Assembly (NCBI RefSeq): GCF_028372415.1
Contig: NC_092875.1
Coordinates: 406,549,239-406,613,238, forward strand
DNA length: 64,000 nucleotides
Direction of reading: 5' to 3'
Source of the DNA: Notamacropus eugenii
Lineage: Eukaryota > Chordata > Mammalia > Diprotodontia > Macropodidae
Numbering within the stretch: position 1 is the stretch's first letter; each line of letters starts with the position of its first letter. A model generated the notes under the pieces. It did not search any database. It was given only the letters and a program-made list of their open reading frames with translations, and was not told the DNA's origin. Below, one piece after another: positions 32,831 to 44,911 of this stretch. A program made the position numbers and the translations under genes.

Positions 32831-34840
32831 GATATGCTGGTATGAGTAACCAAATACTGATTTTTTTAACTATGGTTGATGATTAACTTTTCTGCCTTCA
32901 TATGTTTACTATTAATTAATTATATTAATACATATCCATATATTAATTATACATGCTAATAAAGCATATTTTAATTTACTTTATAAAACAGATACCAAGC
33001 TCAGTCCATTCTACAAATGGCACACAATTTGATAATGCCAAACTACAAAGTCTATTTCAAACAAGTGCCAACTGTGACACCAGAAATCTCCCTATTTTTT
33101 CAATAGCCACAACAAACTAATAGTTCCTCGAACTGATTAGCCTACTGAGACAAATCATTTTCCTGTCCCAAAGGATTGCATAACTAGTAAGATACTTCAG
33201 CTAAAGAAAAAACATTGAAATTGTCAGGACATGCCACATTTCACTAGCAAGCACATGCTTGGATTATCATATTTTGTTCTCCTTGGCCAGAAGTAGAAGA
33301 ATAATTAAGTGAAATTGATGGATGAGTTATGGAGATGATAGAAGTTCTCTTATTCAAATAATAAGCATCAATTAGACACTACAGCTGTAGGATAACCCAG
33401 TGGGAAAATTTATAACAAAGGTTCATTCACCAGCTTGGGAATGCAGTCCCTGACATTTCCCAGAAATCAACAGACTGATTTGCCATTGATTCATCAAACT
33501 AATGATTATTACAACAACATAAGAGCCCTTTCAACCCAAATAGTATAGTGCAGATTCTCATAAAAATGTCTTTTTTTTTTTACTGAAGAGTCTTAATTTC
33601 ATCTATTTCATTCCAAGATTTTCTTACTTCTCCCTTTGATTCTATGAAGTTATTTCATACTCTTCTATCCCACTAGCTTTACTCCCAGAAGCAGTATTTT
33701 GGAGTTCTGACCATGAATTTCAAGGCTTAAATTAGTGCTCTATGACTAGAACCAGAAACTTCTAAACTCTGTGTTTTTGAACTTCCATCCCATTTCCAGA
33801 AACTCGTGATTCTTAGATGAAAGCTTTATTGCTTCATCAAATGAACAGGTGGGTGTATTTCCTCCAGAGGACTTTGGATTGGTGGTGGTCTTAGTCCTGT
33901 AAGTCCTGGTCATTAATAACCCCAAAGAGCTCTTGCCATATAGGAATTAGATGAAGAGTGGGGATTGAAGATGAAGGTAGAGAGACAGGGGAAATAGTGT
34001 GGATAATATGATGAGAAAAGATTGAAATTACACCCACCTGTCCCTTAGTCTGAATCTAAGGTATTGTTGGCAAAGATACTGTCTAAATCCAGAGTCCTGG
34101 CTAGCTATGAGGTCACAGGGATTTCTCAGCTTCTGTTCACAATTCCAAAGGAGAACAGCCTAAGACAATAACACAGCACAAAGCCAAGTTTTCTGAGACA
34201 GTGTCTACAGTGTTGCCCATTCAGGTAGTGATTTGGGACTGGTGGTTGGCTGGTTCTTCCCTGTCAAATACCCAGAAAGCAAAGGGCTTCACTGTTACTT
34301 CCCCAGCACTCCCCACATCATCTTTGCCACCCCTGGAATTTGTCCCTATCTGGAACACTCCACCATATAGGTAAACCATGTTGTTATCTTGCTCTTTGAC
34401 TGTTTCAGTTCACAGAGCCAGAATCTTGAACCCTGGTGCAGCTACTGCTACAGAAACAAGGAAACCCAGCACTACCTTTTTCTCCTTTTTCAGGGTCTCC
34501 CCTGAAATGTGAAAGTATTAGCTCTTCCTCACAGGATTCCAGTCACCACAACTCATTCCAGAAAATGTCCAGCTAGAATTCCTACCTTATAGATGAAGCA
34601 AACTGGGGGAGGAAAAAAAGATCAATTTAGGTATCACATGGAAAGTCAATAAATAATACTGGCATAATTAATAATACTTCTGATTGGTAATAGAATGTAA
34701 GCTCCTTCACAACAAAGATTGTCTTGTTTTCTAAGTTTATTTCTGTCTCCCAGCTCTTTGCATAGTGAATTTCATGTCATTGAATTATGTATTTCAAATT
34801 CAAATGGCTTCTTTCAAAAGCAGACATTATCTCACCTGTG
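32831..34840. other. 2-kb stretch without recognised gene
   Basis: Apparently single-copy, AT-rich. I examined both strands for splice-flanked open frames with known family signatures and saw none. Confidence 0.4.
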
Positions 34841-34844
34841 TGTA

Positions 34845-35480
34845 ATATAATACAACATTTATTAAGTACCTATTGTGTGCAAGACAGCATGCTAGGTGTT
34901 GAGAAAACATGAAAATCAACAAAATCCTGCTCACAAGAAATTTATAGTGAACTGGGGGGTTACAACATGGGCACAAGTAAGTATGATATGTGGAAAATGA
35001 GAGGAATAAAGCAACAGTATTCTAGGAAAATGGGAGGAAAAGGAAATCAGTCTGGAAATTAGAGAAAGTTTTGTTGCACTTCAGCAGACTTGAAAAGAAG
35101 AGAAAGATTTCAACAGGTAGAGAGTAGAGAGTGCATTTCAAACATGGGGGATGGGCTGCATGAATACGCATTGGTGGGAGACACAAAGTCAAGATCAACA
35201 AAGAGCCAGAAGTCCCATTTGGTTGTAATATAAAGTGAGTGAAAGTGAGTAATGTTAATAAAGCTGACAAGGTAGATTAGAGCCAATCTGTGAATGGTCC
35301 CCAACGCCTCACTAAGGAATTCACATTTTATACTAGAAAAAGAAATCAATGAATTTTTTTAAGCAGAAGAGTGACATCTTTGGACTTTTGCAATAGGCAG
35401 AGGACTTTAGCAACTGTGTGAAGAATGAACTGGAGTGGACAGACATGATGTCAAGGACATCAGTTAGGAGATTATCACAA
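34845..35480 (+). mobile_element. Ancient interspersed repeat (long copy)
   Basis: 'AACATTTATTAAGTACCTAT', 'GTGTGCAAGACAGCATGCTA', 'AAGAGTGACATCTTTGGACT' and 'AACTGTGTGAAGAATGAACT' follow the order of the long old repeat also seen at 29850 and 30555. Open frames on the minus strand here are not genes. Confidence 0.55.
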
Positions 35481-36534
35481 CTTTGAATTTAACAATCCCG
35501 CCTCTGAGGAGTGGATTTAAAAGGACAGTCTTAAGTGAGGCAAGGCAAGCAGTTGCGTTCTCCTTCACATTCTGAGCAGACTTCTCTTCTGTGCTTGCAG
35601 AGAAAGCCCACTGAGTGAATCCCAGAATCTCGGGGTAGGTAGGAAACCAAAACATAAGATAGGTTTAATTTTCCTAAAGAAATTTAGCTGTGCTATTTGC
35701 TCCAGCTAGATGAACAAGAATGAACAAGGAGACTTTGTCTTTTGGAATGTGCAATAATCAAAAGCCAAGAAAGCAATACACATGTATTCTGCAAACAGAA
35801 AACAAGAGGATAGTATTGTTTTTCCCTAGGGAGGAAAGGAAGGCAACAGGGGTGTTATCAGCGTGATTCTGTTGATTTGGAGTCTGTAAAGCAATCTTCA
35901 TAAGCATCTGCATCCTACTTCCCCATGACAAAACAAAAGAGGTAGAGCTGAGAAGACTTATTATTGTACAAGTAACAGGTAATCCTCCGGAAATACTGTT
36001 AGTAGCAGATCTTTATTACATCTGACAGTTACCAGACTTATGAGCCTGGTGAGTTTTACTTTATGCGTAATTGTATTGGCTGTTTAAATTCTGAGAAACA
36101 CTAAAAAGAGAATTTTACTTCCAATCACAGTAGCTGCTTTAGAAAACTCACATTAATGTCTTTAAATGTTTACTACATGTTAAGAGGAGGGAACTCAATT
36201 GAAAAATGTTTGAAGGGAAAGAAAACAAAATTCAAGCTCATTAGTGCCCTTTTTTGTCCCTCTCCTGCACAAACCAATGACCTGTAGAAACCTCAAAATC
36301 CAGACTGCTTTCTGATGGAGAATGGGAGGATGGAGTACCTTAGAGAGAAGGTAAAGAAAAAATCTCTCAGGATCACAGTGGAGAAGTGACTGATACATTA
36401 ATTAACTCTTCTAAGTGACCCACTTTGCAAGCCTATAAATCACTTTCAAGTTATTAGCAAACTTGTCCAGGAGCCACTAGAATTCAAATTTTGCCCCATC
36501 TCGACTTCCAGAACAGCAGGGAGTGTAATAAAAT
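35481..36534. other. Stretch without recognised gene
   Basis: No coding homology recognised. Confidence 0.4.
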
Positions 36535-36590
36535 ACTGACCACCTCTGTGACCTCAGGCAAGTCACTTTGCCTCTCTGAGCCATGCCCTT
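36535..36590 (+). mobile_element. MIR core fragment
   Basis: 'CTGTGACCTCAGGCAAGTCA' and 'TTTGCCTCTCTGAGCC' are the MIR core. Confidence 0.7.
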
Positions 36591-36839
36591 AATTCATCCT
36601 AAAATGCCCCGAATAGTCTAAATATGCACTCCTGAAAACCCAAATTTCTAAATGCACAATACCTAGACTCCTGATGTGAAAATCAGGCAAGGAATCCTAA
36701 GGAACCTGAGACATCTCCCACCACCACTAGCACCCCTTCAAACCCAAACCTCAAGACGATCCCATCAAACCACTTACCCCCTTGGCACAACCAGTCTTGT
36801 CATCACTTCTCTCACACTGCCCCTGCCCCTTATTTAGCC

Positions 36840-37240
36840 TTGCCTTATATCCACACACATCCCGCTCCCCGCCCCTTCTGCGCTCTTCAGACGCGCTCTC
36901 TTCTCCCCGTAGGTCCTCACCTCTGGATCTGAGCCCCGCACTGCCCCGCAACTTGAAACCGCTTTCCCAAGAATACCTCGGCCCTGCCTAGCAAGTCCAG
37001 ACGGATGCCTCTGGCCCCTCCCTGCTTTCTTTTCCAAGGAAAACGTCCTCCCTCCCTCCCACTGGAGAAAAGTTGTAACGAAGTCTAATTCCGCAGGACA
37101 GAAAGGGACCGGACGGCGCCTGGTCTGAGTGCGTACTACCGGAGAAGCTGACTCCCTGGTAAGCTGGGGTGGGGGTGCAGGTGCACGAGTACTGGCCCGC
37201 AGATGCCCACCTAGGGCTTGCCAGTTGCCCAGCGGCATCC
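36840..37240. promoter_or_regulatory. CpG-rich island, candidate promoter
   Basis: I count about 22 CpG dinucleotides in ~400 bp, against a background almost free of CpG outside young HAL1s. The region is GC-rich on both strands and contains CCCCGCCCC-like boxes. CTG|GTAAGCTG near 37157-37166 could be a splice donor on the plus strand. In eutherians IL31RA lies downstream of DDX4 in the same direction, but I found no IL31RA exon, so the island's gene is unknown. It could also be an orphan island. Confidence 0.5.
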
Positions 37241-37395
37241 ATCACATCATACAACCCCACTCTCCTTACTCCTTCCCACTCCACCCCATCCCATCTCCTC
37301 TCACCTGTCCTATCCCATCCCCAACCCATCCCACCTCACCCCATCTTATAACATCCCATCCCATCCCACCTCATCCCATCCCTTCCCATGGCATC
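37238..37395. repeat. (CATCC)n-like tandem repeat
   Basis: Imperfect CATCC/CCCAT pentamer repeats adjoining the CpG island. Its S/P/H-rich translation is an artefact. Confidence 0.9.
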
Positions 37396-37574
37396 CCTTC
37401 TCACTGGTTGCTAATATTGAAAACTCTGACCAGGGGATTCAACCTGGGTTCTCACTCTAGACAAAGATATCCAGTGACAGCCCCCTCCCACCCACCACCA
37501 TCAGCAAGAGAGCAAGGAAAGTATTGTACATCTCCACAGACCACTGGGCTTCTCTCTGCTGAGAGGATGGGGAC

Positions 37575-38020
37575 ACCAGGGTCTAGATTTGGAGCTAGAA
37601 GGGGCCTCAGCTAACCAGTCAAAACCCATTTTACAGAGTACTTGTTTAGTTTTCAGTGATGTCCCACTCTTTGTAACCCTATGAACCAGAGGACCCCAAT
37701 ACTATGCATGAGATTTGATTGGAAAAGATGCTGAAGTGATTTGCCATTTCCTTCTCCAGTGGATAAAGAGAAGCAAGTGACTTAGGGACACACGGCTAGT
37801 AACAGAGGTCTAATTTGAACTCAGGTCTTCCTGACTCCAGGCCCAGCACTAACCACTGAACCACCTAGCTGCCGGACAGAGGAAGATACTGAGGTTTAAG
37901 GACATGAGATGACAAACACTACATCCCAAAGGTAAGTAGAGAAGGTGGAATCTTAACTCTGGTTCTCTGACTCCAAATGCCTCTTTTCACTGGACCCCAC
38001 CACCTCTTTCCTTACACTTC
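37575..38020 (+). mobile_element. MIR-related SINE split by a younger SINE
   Basis: The left part (to about 37640) reads 'TTTGGAGCTAGAAGGGGCCT' and 'CCCATTTTACAGA'. The right part (37876 on) resumes 'ACAGAGGAAGATACTGAGG'. ACAGAG is present on both sides of the insertion. Confidence 0.6.
37645..37875 (-). mobile_element. tRNA-derived marsupial SINE (antisense)
   Basis: 'CAGTGATGTCCCACTCTTTG', 'TTGCCATTTCCTTCTCCAGT', 'AACTCAGGTCTTCCTGACTC' and 'ACCACCTAGCTGCC'. Inserted in the MIR-like element. Confidence 0.8.
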
Positions 38021-39525
38021 TGAGTCCTGGGTTTGGAGAAATAACACACACTGTTCAGAAAGTGTAGTCAATCCAAGTTAATTGGATCTAAGCAATTAAT
38101 CTTAAATCACCTACTGTAGCAGAGGTTGACCTGTCAACCAACTATGAGAAGCTGAGTGGAAGTCAGAAGTCAGACCTAAATTCTAATTCCTGCCCCCCTT
38201 GCTTTACCTCTCTACCTCAGTTTCTTCCTTTGTAAAATGAATCCTTTTAAGAAAAAAACATGATTATAACAATGAAAATAAAAGGAAAATAGAACATTTT
38301 TAATAAAAAATATTTTTTGTTCACGTTCTGAATACTTCTAAATAAATACAAAGTTTATTAGTATTGTCCTTTTAATAAGTGTTTATAAAATCATCAATTT
38401 TCTCTTCTGAGGGGCAGCTTAACTTTGCTTTGGTATCTCCATTTAGAATCATGTGAATTATTACAGTTTTCTCATATAGAGAGTAATAAAAACTTTGATC
38501 TGCACAAACCTACTAACTTGTGACAGAGTAATAAACTTGTATGGAAACAATTTGCCATAAAAAACAAAATAATAGAAACTGAAAGTAGTTAGAAAAATTA
38601 AATTTCATATAGTACACTAATATGTTTAGATACAATATTTACAGAGTGGAGAATATAGAAATAAATTTGCATCATTATTGAGCTAACATACCAAAATTTT
38701 GTCCTTGAAGATCCAATAGAAGGTCCAATAATATTTATGTAGGAAGTACACACTCAACTCCTCAATGGAAATTATGTTTATGATTCCCATGTTTCAGAAG
38801 CGCAAAGCACAAAGAATGTATCCCAAAAAGTATGAGCTATAAGTACAAGACTGCCATGTTAATCTTTGACAGTAAATTGAGAAGTGGCAGTCAGTTCTCT
38901 GGTATGAAGTGCAGGCAACAGTAAATAGCCCTTGAGAAACTTAAGATTCCATATGGCACTATTTATAACTATGTAAATTATCATATAAGATTTTATTTAT
39001 GTTGGTTCTAAATGAAATTATAATCATGCATTTTCCCATCAAGATTTATATAACATTTGTGATATTTTCCCCTATAGAAATAAAATACTTTAATAGAAAA
39101 AGACAATTAAATACAGTTAAATTAACTGTAATATAATTAAAAGCACAGAATTAAAATTCAGTTTTGAAAGGTAAAATGTTTACAGACTACCTCTCTGAAC
39201 TGATCAAATATTTTTTTCTTTCCAAGTCCAAAGCTATGCACATTCATTAAAATTAATCATTTCAATGCTTATCTGCCTACCATTTCAGAGGACAATTTGG
39301 CAGTTCGTGACTTTTGTTTCTCTTAAGCGCCAGTGTTTTCAAATATCATTCTTTTGCATGATACATTTTTGTGATGAAGTACTATTTTGTTATATGATTT
39401 TGACTTTCAGATTCTTATTTCAGGTTTGCATGTTTTTGTATAATTTTGGGAGGAATACTGAAATCTTAATCCTATATGATACCAATAAACTAATAATTGC
39501 AAAAGTTAAAAAAAAAACATTTTTT
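38021..39525. other. AT-rich stretch without recognised gene
   Basis: 1.5 kb of AT-rich sequence. A plus-strand open frame at 39265-39600 has no recognised homology and overlaps a repeat start. Confidence 0.4.
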
Positions 39526-39527
39526 TT

Positions 39528-39705
39528 AAGCATGTATTATGTGCCAGGCAAATACAAGCAAAATAAAAAAGTCTCTACCCACAAGAAGCTTACATTCTAA
39601 CAGGGGAGGATGGTGTATAAATGATCCTGAAATGAGATGATTACTGGAGGAAAAGTCCTGAGAGTCAGGGCAGAGTCAGATACAAGTGAGCCTGGATATC
39701 CTGCA
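39528..39705 (+). mobile_element. Ancient interspersed repeat, 5' part
   Basis: 'GCATGTATTATGTGCCAGGC', 'ACCCACAAGAAGCTTACATT' and 'CTAACAGGGGAGGATGG' match the start of the long old repeat. Confidence 0.6.
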
Positions 39706-39706
39706 C

Positions 39707-39783
39707 CAGGGGTGAGGAATCTACAGCCTCAAGGCTACATGTGACCCTTGAGGTTCTCAAATGTGGCCCTTTGACTAAATCAA
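39707..39783. mobile_element. hAT miniature element, left half (split by HAL1)
   Basis: Begins CAGGGGTGAGGAATCTACAG and breaks at 'GCCCTTTGACTAAATC', exactly where the copy at 3302 continues into 'CAGACTTCACAG'. The right half starts at about 42646. Confidence 0.7.
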
Positions 39784-42345
39784 GGGGCAGAGTCATGATG
39801 GCAGAGTAAAAGCAGGGATCTGCTAGAGTTCTCCCCCCAAACCTCTCAAAAAATTTGTAAAAAAAAAAAATTACTCTAAACATATTCTAGGGCAGCAGAA
39901 GCCATGAAAGGACATACTGAAGCAAATTTCAAGCCCAAGACAATCTGAAAGATTGACAGGAAAGGTCTATTGCACCAGGCTAAGAGTTGAACACAGTTCA
40001 GCATGAGCTGCACTCAACAGAGCTAGAGCAGACCTTAGGGGACTGAATCACTAGTGGTTGCTGCAATTTCCAGACTTCTCATCCACAAACACCAAAGACA
40101 GCTTCAGTGGGAAGGGTCTCTCACCTGACTGAGAGGGGAGTGTGGTCCAACTCCAGCACCAACCCTAACCCCAGGGTGGTGGCAGCCACTGCTGAAGCAG
40201 AAGCTGCTTCTGGCACCCCTCATTTAACAAAGAGCTCAAAACTCAAATAAGTGGCTAAGCAAATGAGCAAATGGGGAAAAACAAACTATAGATTCTTAGG
40301 GGTATTTTCTTATGTCATTAATGATGAGGAAGATCAAAACATACAACCAAAAGATGACAACAAAGTCAAAGCTCCTGCATCCAAAGCCTCTAAGGAAAAG
40401 ATGAATTGGTCTCAGGCCCTGGAAGAGCTTAAAAAGGATTTTGAAAATCAAGTAAGAGAAAAACTGGGAAGAGAAATGAGAGTGTAGCAAGAAAATCATG
40501 AAAAACAAGTCAATAGCTTACTAAAGGAAACCCAAAAAATGCTGAAGAAAATAACACCTTTAAAATTAGACTAAACCAAATGGGAAAAGAGATCCAAAAA
40601 GTCAATGAGGAGAAGAATGCCTTAAAAAGCAAAATAGGTCAAATGGAAAAAAGAAGTCCAAAAGCTCACTGAAGAAAATAATTCATTAAAAATCAGAATG
40701 GAGCAAATGGAAGCTAATGACTTTATGAGAAATCAAGAAATTATAAAAACAAAACCAAAGAATGAAAATATAGAAAGATAATGTGAAGTATCTCATTGGA
40801 AAAACAAATGACCTGGAAAATAGATCCAGGAGAGATAATTTAAAAATTATTGGACTACCTGAAATCCATGATCAAAAAAAGAGCCTACATATCATGAATT
40901 ATCAAGGAAAACTGCCCTGATACTCTAGAACCAGAGAGTAAAATAGAAATGGAAAGAATCCACCAATCACCTCCTGAAAGAGATCTCAAAAGGAAAACTC
41001 CTAGAAATACTGTAGCCAAATTCCAAAGTTTCCAGGTCAAGCATAAAATATTTTAAGCAACCAAAAAGAAGCCATTCAAGGATTGTAGAAACATAGTCAG
41101 GATAACACAAGATTTAGCCACTTCTACACTAAGGGACTGGGGGGCTTGGAATATGAAATTTCAGAGGTCAAAGGAGAGAGGATTGAAACCAAAAATCACC
41201 TTCCCAGCAAAACTGATGAAACCTCAGTGAAATAGAGGACTTCCAAGTATTCCTGTTGAAAAAACAGAGCTGAATAGAAAATGACTTTGAAATATAAGAA
41301 TCAAGAGAAGCATGAAAAGGTAAACAGGAAAGAAAAACCAAAAGGGACTTATTAAATTTGAACTGTTTACATTCCTACATGGAAAGATGATATTTATAAC
41401 TCACGAGACCTTTCTCAGTATTAGGATAGTTGGAGGGAATATGTGCATATACATATATATGTGTATGTCTGTATGTATGTATGGGTATATGTATATGTGT
41501 GTGTGTGTGCGTGTGTGTGCATACACAGAGAGAGAGAGGCAGAGAGCTGAATATGAAGGGATGATATCTAAAAAAGAATATTAAGTATTGAGAGGAATGT
41601 ACTAGGAGAAAGAGAAAGGGAGAGGTAGAATGCAGTAAATCATCTCACATAAAAGAGGCAACGGAGGGGAAGAAGGGGAAGACGAGAGGGAATAAGTAAG
41701 CCTCACTTTCATCAGATTTGGCTTCAGGAGGGAATAATATACACATTCAATTGGGTATGGAAGTTTATCTTACCCTACAGGAAAGTAGGGGGGAAGGAGA
41801 TAAGAGAGGGGGGATGATAGAAGGGACAGCAGCTTGGGGGAAGGGGTAATCAGAAGCAAACACTTTGGTAGAGGGACAAGTCAAAGGAGACAATAGAATA
41901 AATAGAGGATGGGACAGGATAGAGGAAAATATAGTCTTTTACAACATGAGTGTTATGGAAGTGTTTTGCATGAACATGTATTACCTGTTGAATTATTGAA
42001 TTGCTTGCCTTCTCAATGAGGGTGGATGGGGAGAGAGAAGAGAGAATGTAGAGAATGCAGAACTCAGAGCTTTAAAAATGAATGTCAAAAATTGTTTAAC
42101 ATGCTACTAGGAAATAAGATATATAGGCAATGGGGTATAGAAATCTATCTTACCCTACAGGAAAATAGAAGGGAAGGGGTTAAGAGAGGAGGAAGGAGGG
42201 AGGTGATAGAAGGGAGGGTAGATTGGAAGAAGGGGTCATCAGAATACACACTGTCCTGGGGTGGGGGGAGGGAGGAGACAAATATTGTGGAAGTGAATGT
42301 TGAAAACTGAAAATAAATTAAATTTAAAAAGAAAGAAAAAAGTTT
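39784..42345 (+). mobile_element. Half-L1 (HAL1-like) retrotransposon, old copy 3
   Basis: Starts GGGGCAGAGTCATGATGGCA, with the older AT-rich 5' UTR, an ORF1 relic and a purine-rich 3' UTR with the repeated 'TATCTTACCCTACAGGAAA' module (about 41767 and 42148). It ends in an A-rich tail at about 42345. No ORF2. A readable N-terminus at 40251-40487 (begins MAKQMSKWGKTN) differs from the MPRKGKRNK start of the young copies. It interrupts a hAT element. Confidence 0.82.
40251..41290 (+). pseudogene. Degenerate HAL1 ORF1 (older N-terminal subtype)
   Basis: The first 78 codons are open (SKEKMNWSQALEELKKDFEN, then EKLGREMRV before a stop). The frame then breaks repeatedly through the coiled coil, the LENRSRRDNLKIIGLPEIHD box and the C-terminal domain. 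Confidence 0.78.
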
Positions 42346-42645
42346 GAAACATCTTGTCTACACAGTCTTTCTATAATCCATCTGGAATATAACTACAAAT
42401 GTTTGAGACCACTGATACATACTATTCGAAAATTCTGGATGGGGGGCAGGGTCACAGGGAAGCTTAGGGTCAAATTCTGAGGCTCAAAACAAAAACAAGA
42501 ACAAAATTCCGAATGATCTTCCTTTCTAAAGTGGTTCTTAACTTGTGGTCCATGAACACTTTCTATTATATATTTCAGGGGGTCTGTGAACTTGGATGAA
42601 AAATAAAAATTCCATCTTTATTTCAAAGTAAACAAAAAATAAAAA
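42346..42645 (+). mobile_element. Downstream segment apparently carried by HAL1 (putative 3' transduction)
   Basis: About 300 bp between the HAL1 tail and a second A-rich tail at 42631-42649, with AATAAA at about 42602. It includes the truncated start of a GGTTCTTAAC-type DNA transposon (42531-42610). The whole 39784-42645 block lies between two halves of one hAT copy, with AAATC repeated at both ends (39777-39781 and 42646-42650). Confidence 0.45.
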
Positions 42646-42745
42646 AAATCTAAACTTCACAGAACAAATCCCCTTAATAAAAAGGTTTGTTCTACAAAAC
42701 TTAGAGCCTTAAGACCACAGGCTCCCCACCCCTGCCCCTAGGCTC
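42646..42745. mobile_element. hAT miniature element, right half
   Basis: 'TAAACTTCACAGAACAAATC' through 'CCACAGGCTCCCCACCCCTG', the complement of the left terminus at 39707. Confidence 0.7.
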
Positions 42746-42749
42746 TTCA

Positions 42750-42999
42750 TGAAAGATGTCCCAGGCAGGAATTCTCTAGACACAGGAGAGAAGTCACTGT
42801 TCTCTCCTGGCTATCCTCATGCTGGTCTAATTTCTCCTTCTCAATCTTTACTGGATCTTCATCTGAGTCATACCCACTCACCGTGATGTCCATGAAGGAC
42901 CTCTTCTCATCTCCCTCTATACTATCTCACTTAGTAATTTCATCAGTTCCTATGGATTCAATTATCATCTCTATGCAAATTATTTTCAAAACTAACCTC
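42750..42999 (+). mobile_element. L2-type LINE, left part (split by LTR)
   Basis: 'CTGTTCTCTCCTGGCTATCC' through 'CTATGCAAATTATTTTC', the RT region around the YADD codons. It continues after the LTR with 'GAATCTCCAACTATCTATCA'. Confidence 0.7.
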
Positions 43000-43656
43000 T
43001 GAGAAAATCAAGTTTATTCTGATTCGGTTTTGTAATTGATTATATTCTGTATCACCACCATCATTTTGAATAACTACCTAACGTCATACTCCTTTCTCAC
43101 CAAGTTTAGAAGTTCAGAAGTTTAAAAATTCAGTTTTCCTATGATGACTAACTTTCCTTTCTGAGTTAAGTTTAAAAGTTCAGCTGTCCTGTAAATCATT
43201 TTTAACCGAAAACAACCATTGACCAGCTGTCCTTGACCAATTAGAGGAAATCCGTTATTTCCCTACCACTAGTTGTCGTTGCACAATTAGAGGAAATCTG
43301 TCATCTATATACCATTAGTTATTCTCATAGGGCGTAGGTGGGTTCAATAAATCAGTAATTTCCTAGCAACAGTATGCAAGGAGGGTTTTGGTTGTCCTAA
43401 AATCTTTATATCCATCCAATCATATTGTCTTCCAATCTACAATGTTTTCTGACTTTCTAACCAATCATGTTGTTTCCTCCATCTATAATGCTACCTTTTA
43501 ATTTTAGGGGGCTCCCTTTACCTATAAAAATGATCTTAGCCCTTGGGGTATTTTAGCTTACTGAGGAGCCAAAAGACCCCTTTTATTGATAATTGCTAGC
43601 CTTACCAATAAATTGATCATGCTTGGAGCTTTGTTCCTCAGTCTCCCTTATTTTCA
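43000..43656 (+). mobile_element. Solo ERV LTR inserted in L2
   Basis: Has CCAAT-like sites (around 43460), a TATA-like TATAAAAA at 43523-43530 and AATAAA at 43607-43612. Its last 100 bp match the LTR fragment at bases 1-92. It probably runs from TGAGAAAATC to TTTTCA; I could not define the termini exactly or find a target duplication. It interrupts an L2 ORF2 relic that resumes around 43690. No internal retroviral genes. Confidence 0.65.
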
Positions 43657-43689
43657 ATCGCTACCCTTCCTTCCTGACTTTGAGGTTTG

Positions 43690-44625
43690 AATCTCCAACT
43701 ATCTATCAGAAATATCAAACTGGATGTCCCAGAGATATCCTAAATTAAAATATTCAAAACATAACTAATTATTTCTCCTCAAACTTTCTCCTTTGAAAAT
43801 TTCCCACCATCCTCCCAATCACTCATACTTACTTCCTGTTTCTTCCTTGATGCCTCACTCTTACTCAACCTATATATTTAATCTGATTCACAGTCCTATT
43901 GTTTCTGCCTTAGCAACATTTCTTGTATATGCCCTTTTCTCTCCTCTTGCACATCTGGTGCAAGCCCTCCTCACCTCATGCCTGGACTACTTCAATAGTA
44001 CCTCAAGCCTCTCTCTGCTCTGCTCCATCTTCCACTCAGCTATCAAATTGATCCTTCTAAAGCACAGGTCTGACCATGTCATTCCCCTACTTAATAAACT
44101 CCAGTGCCTCCCCATTACCTTTAGGATCAAATATAAAGTCCTCTGTTTGGCTTTTCAAGCCCTTCACACCCTGGATGCTTCCTGCCTTTCCGTCCTAACA
44201 TTCCTTTTCTCACACTTTAATTTGCTCCACAAACTCTATAATCCAGCAACACCTGCATGGTTGCCACTCCTTGACTACATCTCTGTATCTCCTGCCTCCA
44301 CACCTTTGCAACAGCTGTCTCCATGCCTGGAATGCCTTCCTTTCATTTCCACTTCCTAGCTTCTTCTGAGATTCAGCTCAAATCTCACCTTCTGCAAGAA
44401 GCCTTTCTATTCCTCAATGCTAGTGCCTTCCCTCTGAGATCACTGTAATTTTCCCTTATGTCTATCTTGTATGTACGTAGTTGTTTTCAAGTTCTTCCCA
44501 TTCGACTGGGAGTTCCTTGAGAGAAGTCACTGCTTTTGCCTTTCTTTGCAACCCCGGTGCTTAACAGGGCCTGACGCACAACATGATTAATAAATGTTTG
44601 TTGGCTGATTGACTGACAACCTCTC
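43690..44625 (+). mobile_element. L2-type LINE, right part and 3' end
   Basis: Long relatively well kept L2 end. An open stretch at 43793-44359 reads LLKHRSDHVIPLLNKLQCLP and FRIKYKVLCLAFQALH, the typical L2 ORF2 C-terminus. It ends 'TTAATAAATGTTTGTTGGC' at about 44610. Not a cellular gene. Confidence 0.8.
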
Positions 44626-44910
44626 CTCTTCTGAGAATCATTCTATCAAGAACACTACCCTATCCATACCCTGCTGGCATTTACTAGACTAGACCACTGG
44701 TGGCTCTTTCAATCTTTTCAAGATCACATGGTCCTATAACCTGGTTTACTCTATCTCTGATACTCATTCACTAAAAATAAAAGAATAGACACAATAGAGA
44801 CAGAAAGACAATAAGCATCATTTTGTTCATGGCCACATAGTGCTGCAGTTGGAGAGATGTAGGAGCACCTATCACTTACTTCTTTCCCCATCCAGAGGTC
44901 CATAGCATTT
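44626..44910. other. Stretch without recognised gene
   Basis: No gene or known repeat recognised. Confidence 0.4.
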
Positions 44911-44911
44911 C

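Noticed and set aside
35464..35655. Minus-strand 63-codon frame as a possible IL31RA signal exon
   Set aside because: No signal-peptide pattern, no cytokine-receptor motif and no splice donor; it overlaps the end of an old repeat.
37129..37614. Ser/Pro/His-rich 161-codon frame at the CpG island
   Set aside because: Mostly the CATCC tandem repeat; no domain. The CpG island itself was kept as a candidate promoter.
43793..44359. 188-codon plus-strand frame
   Set aside because: Reads as the L2 LINE ORF2 C-terminus and flows into a standard L2 3' tail, so it is transposon debris.
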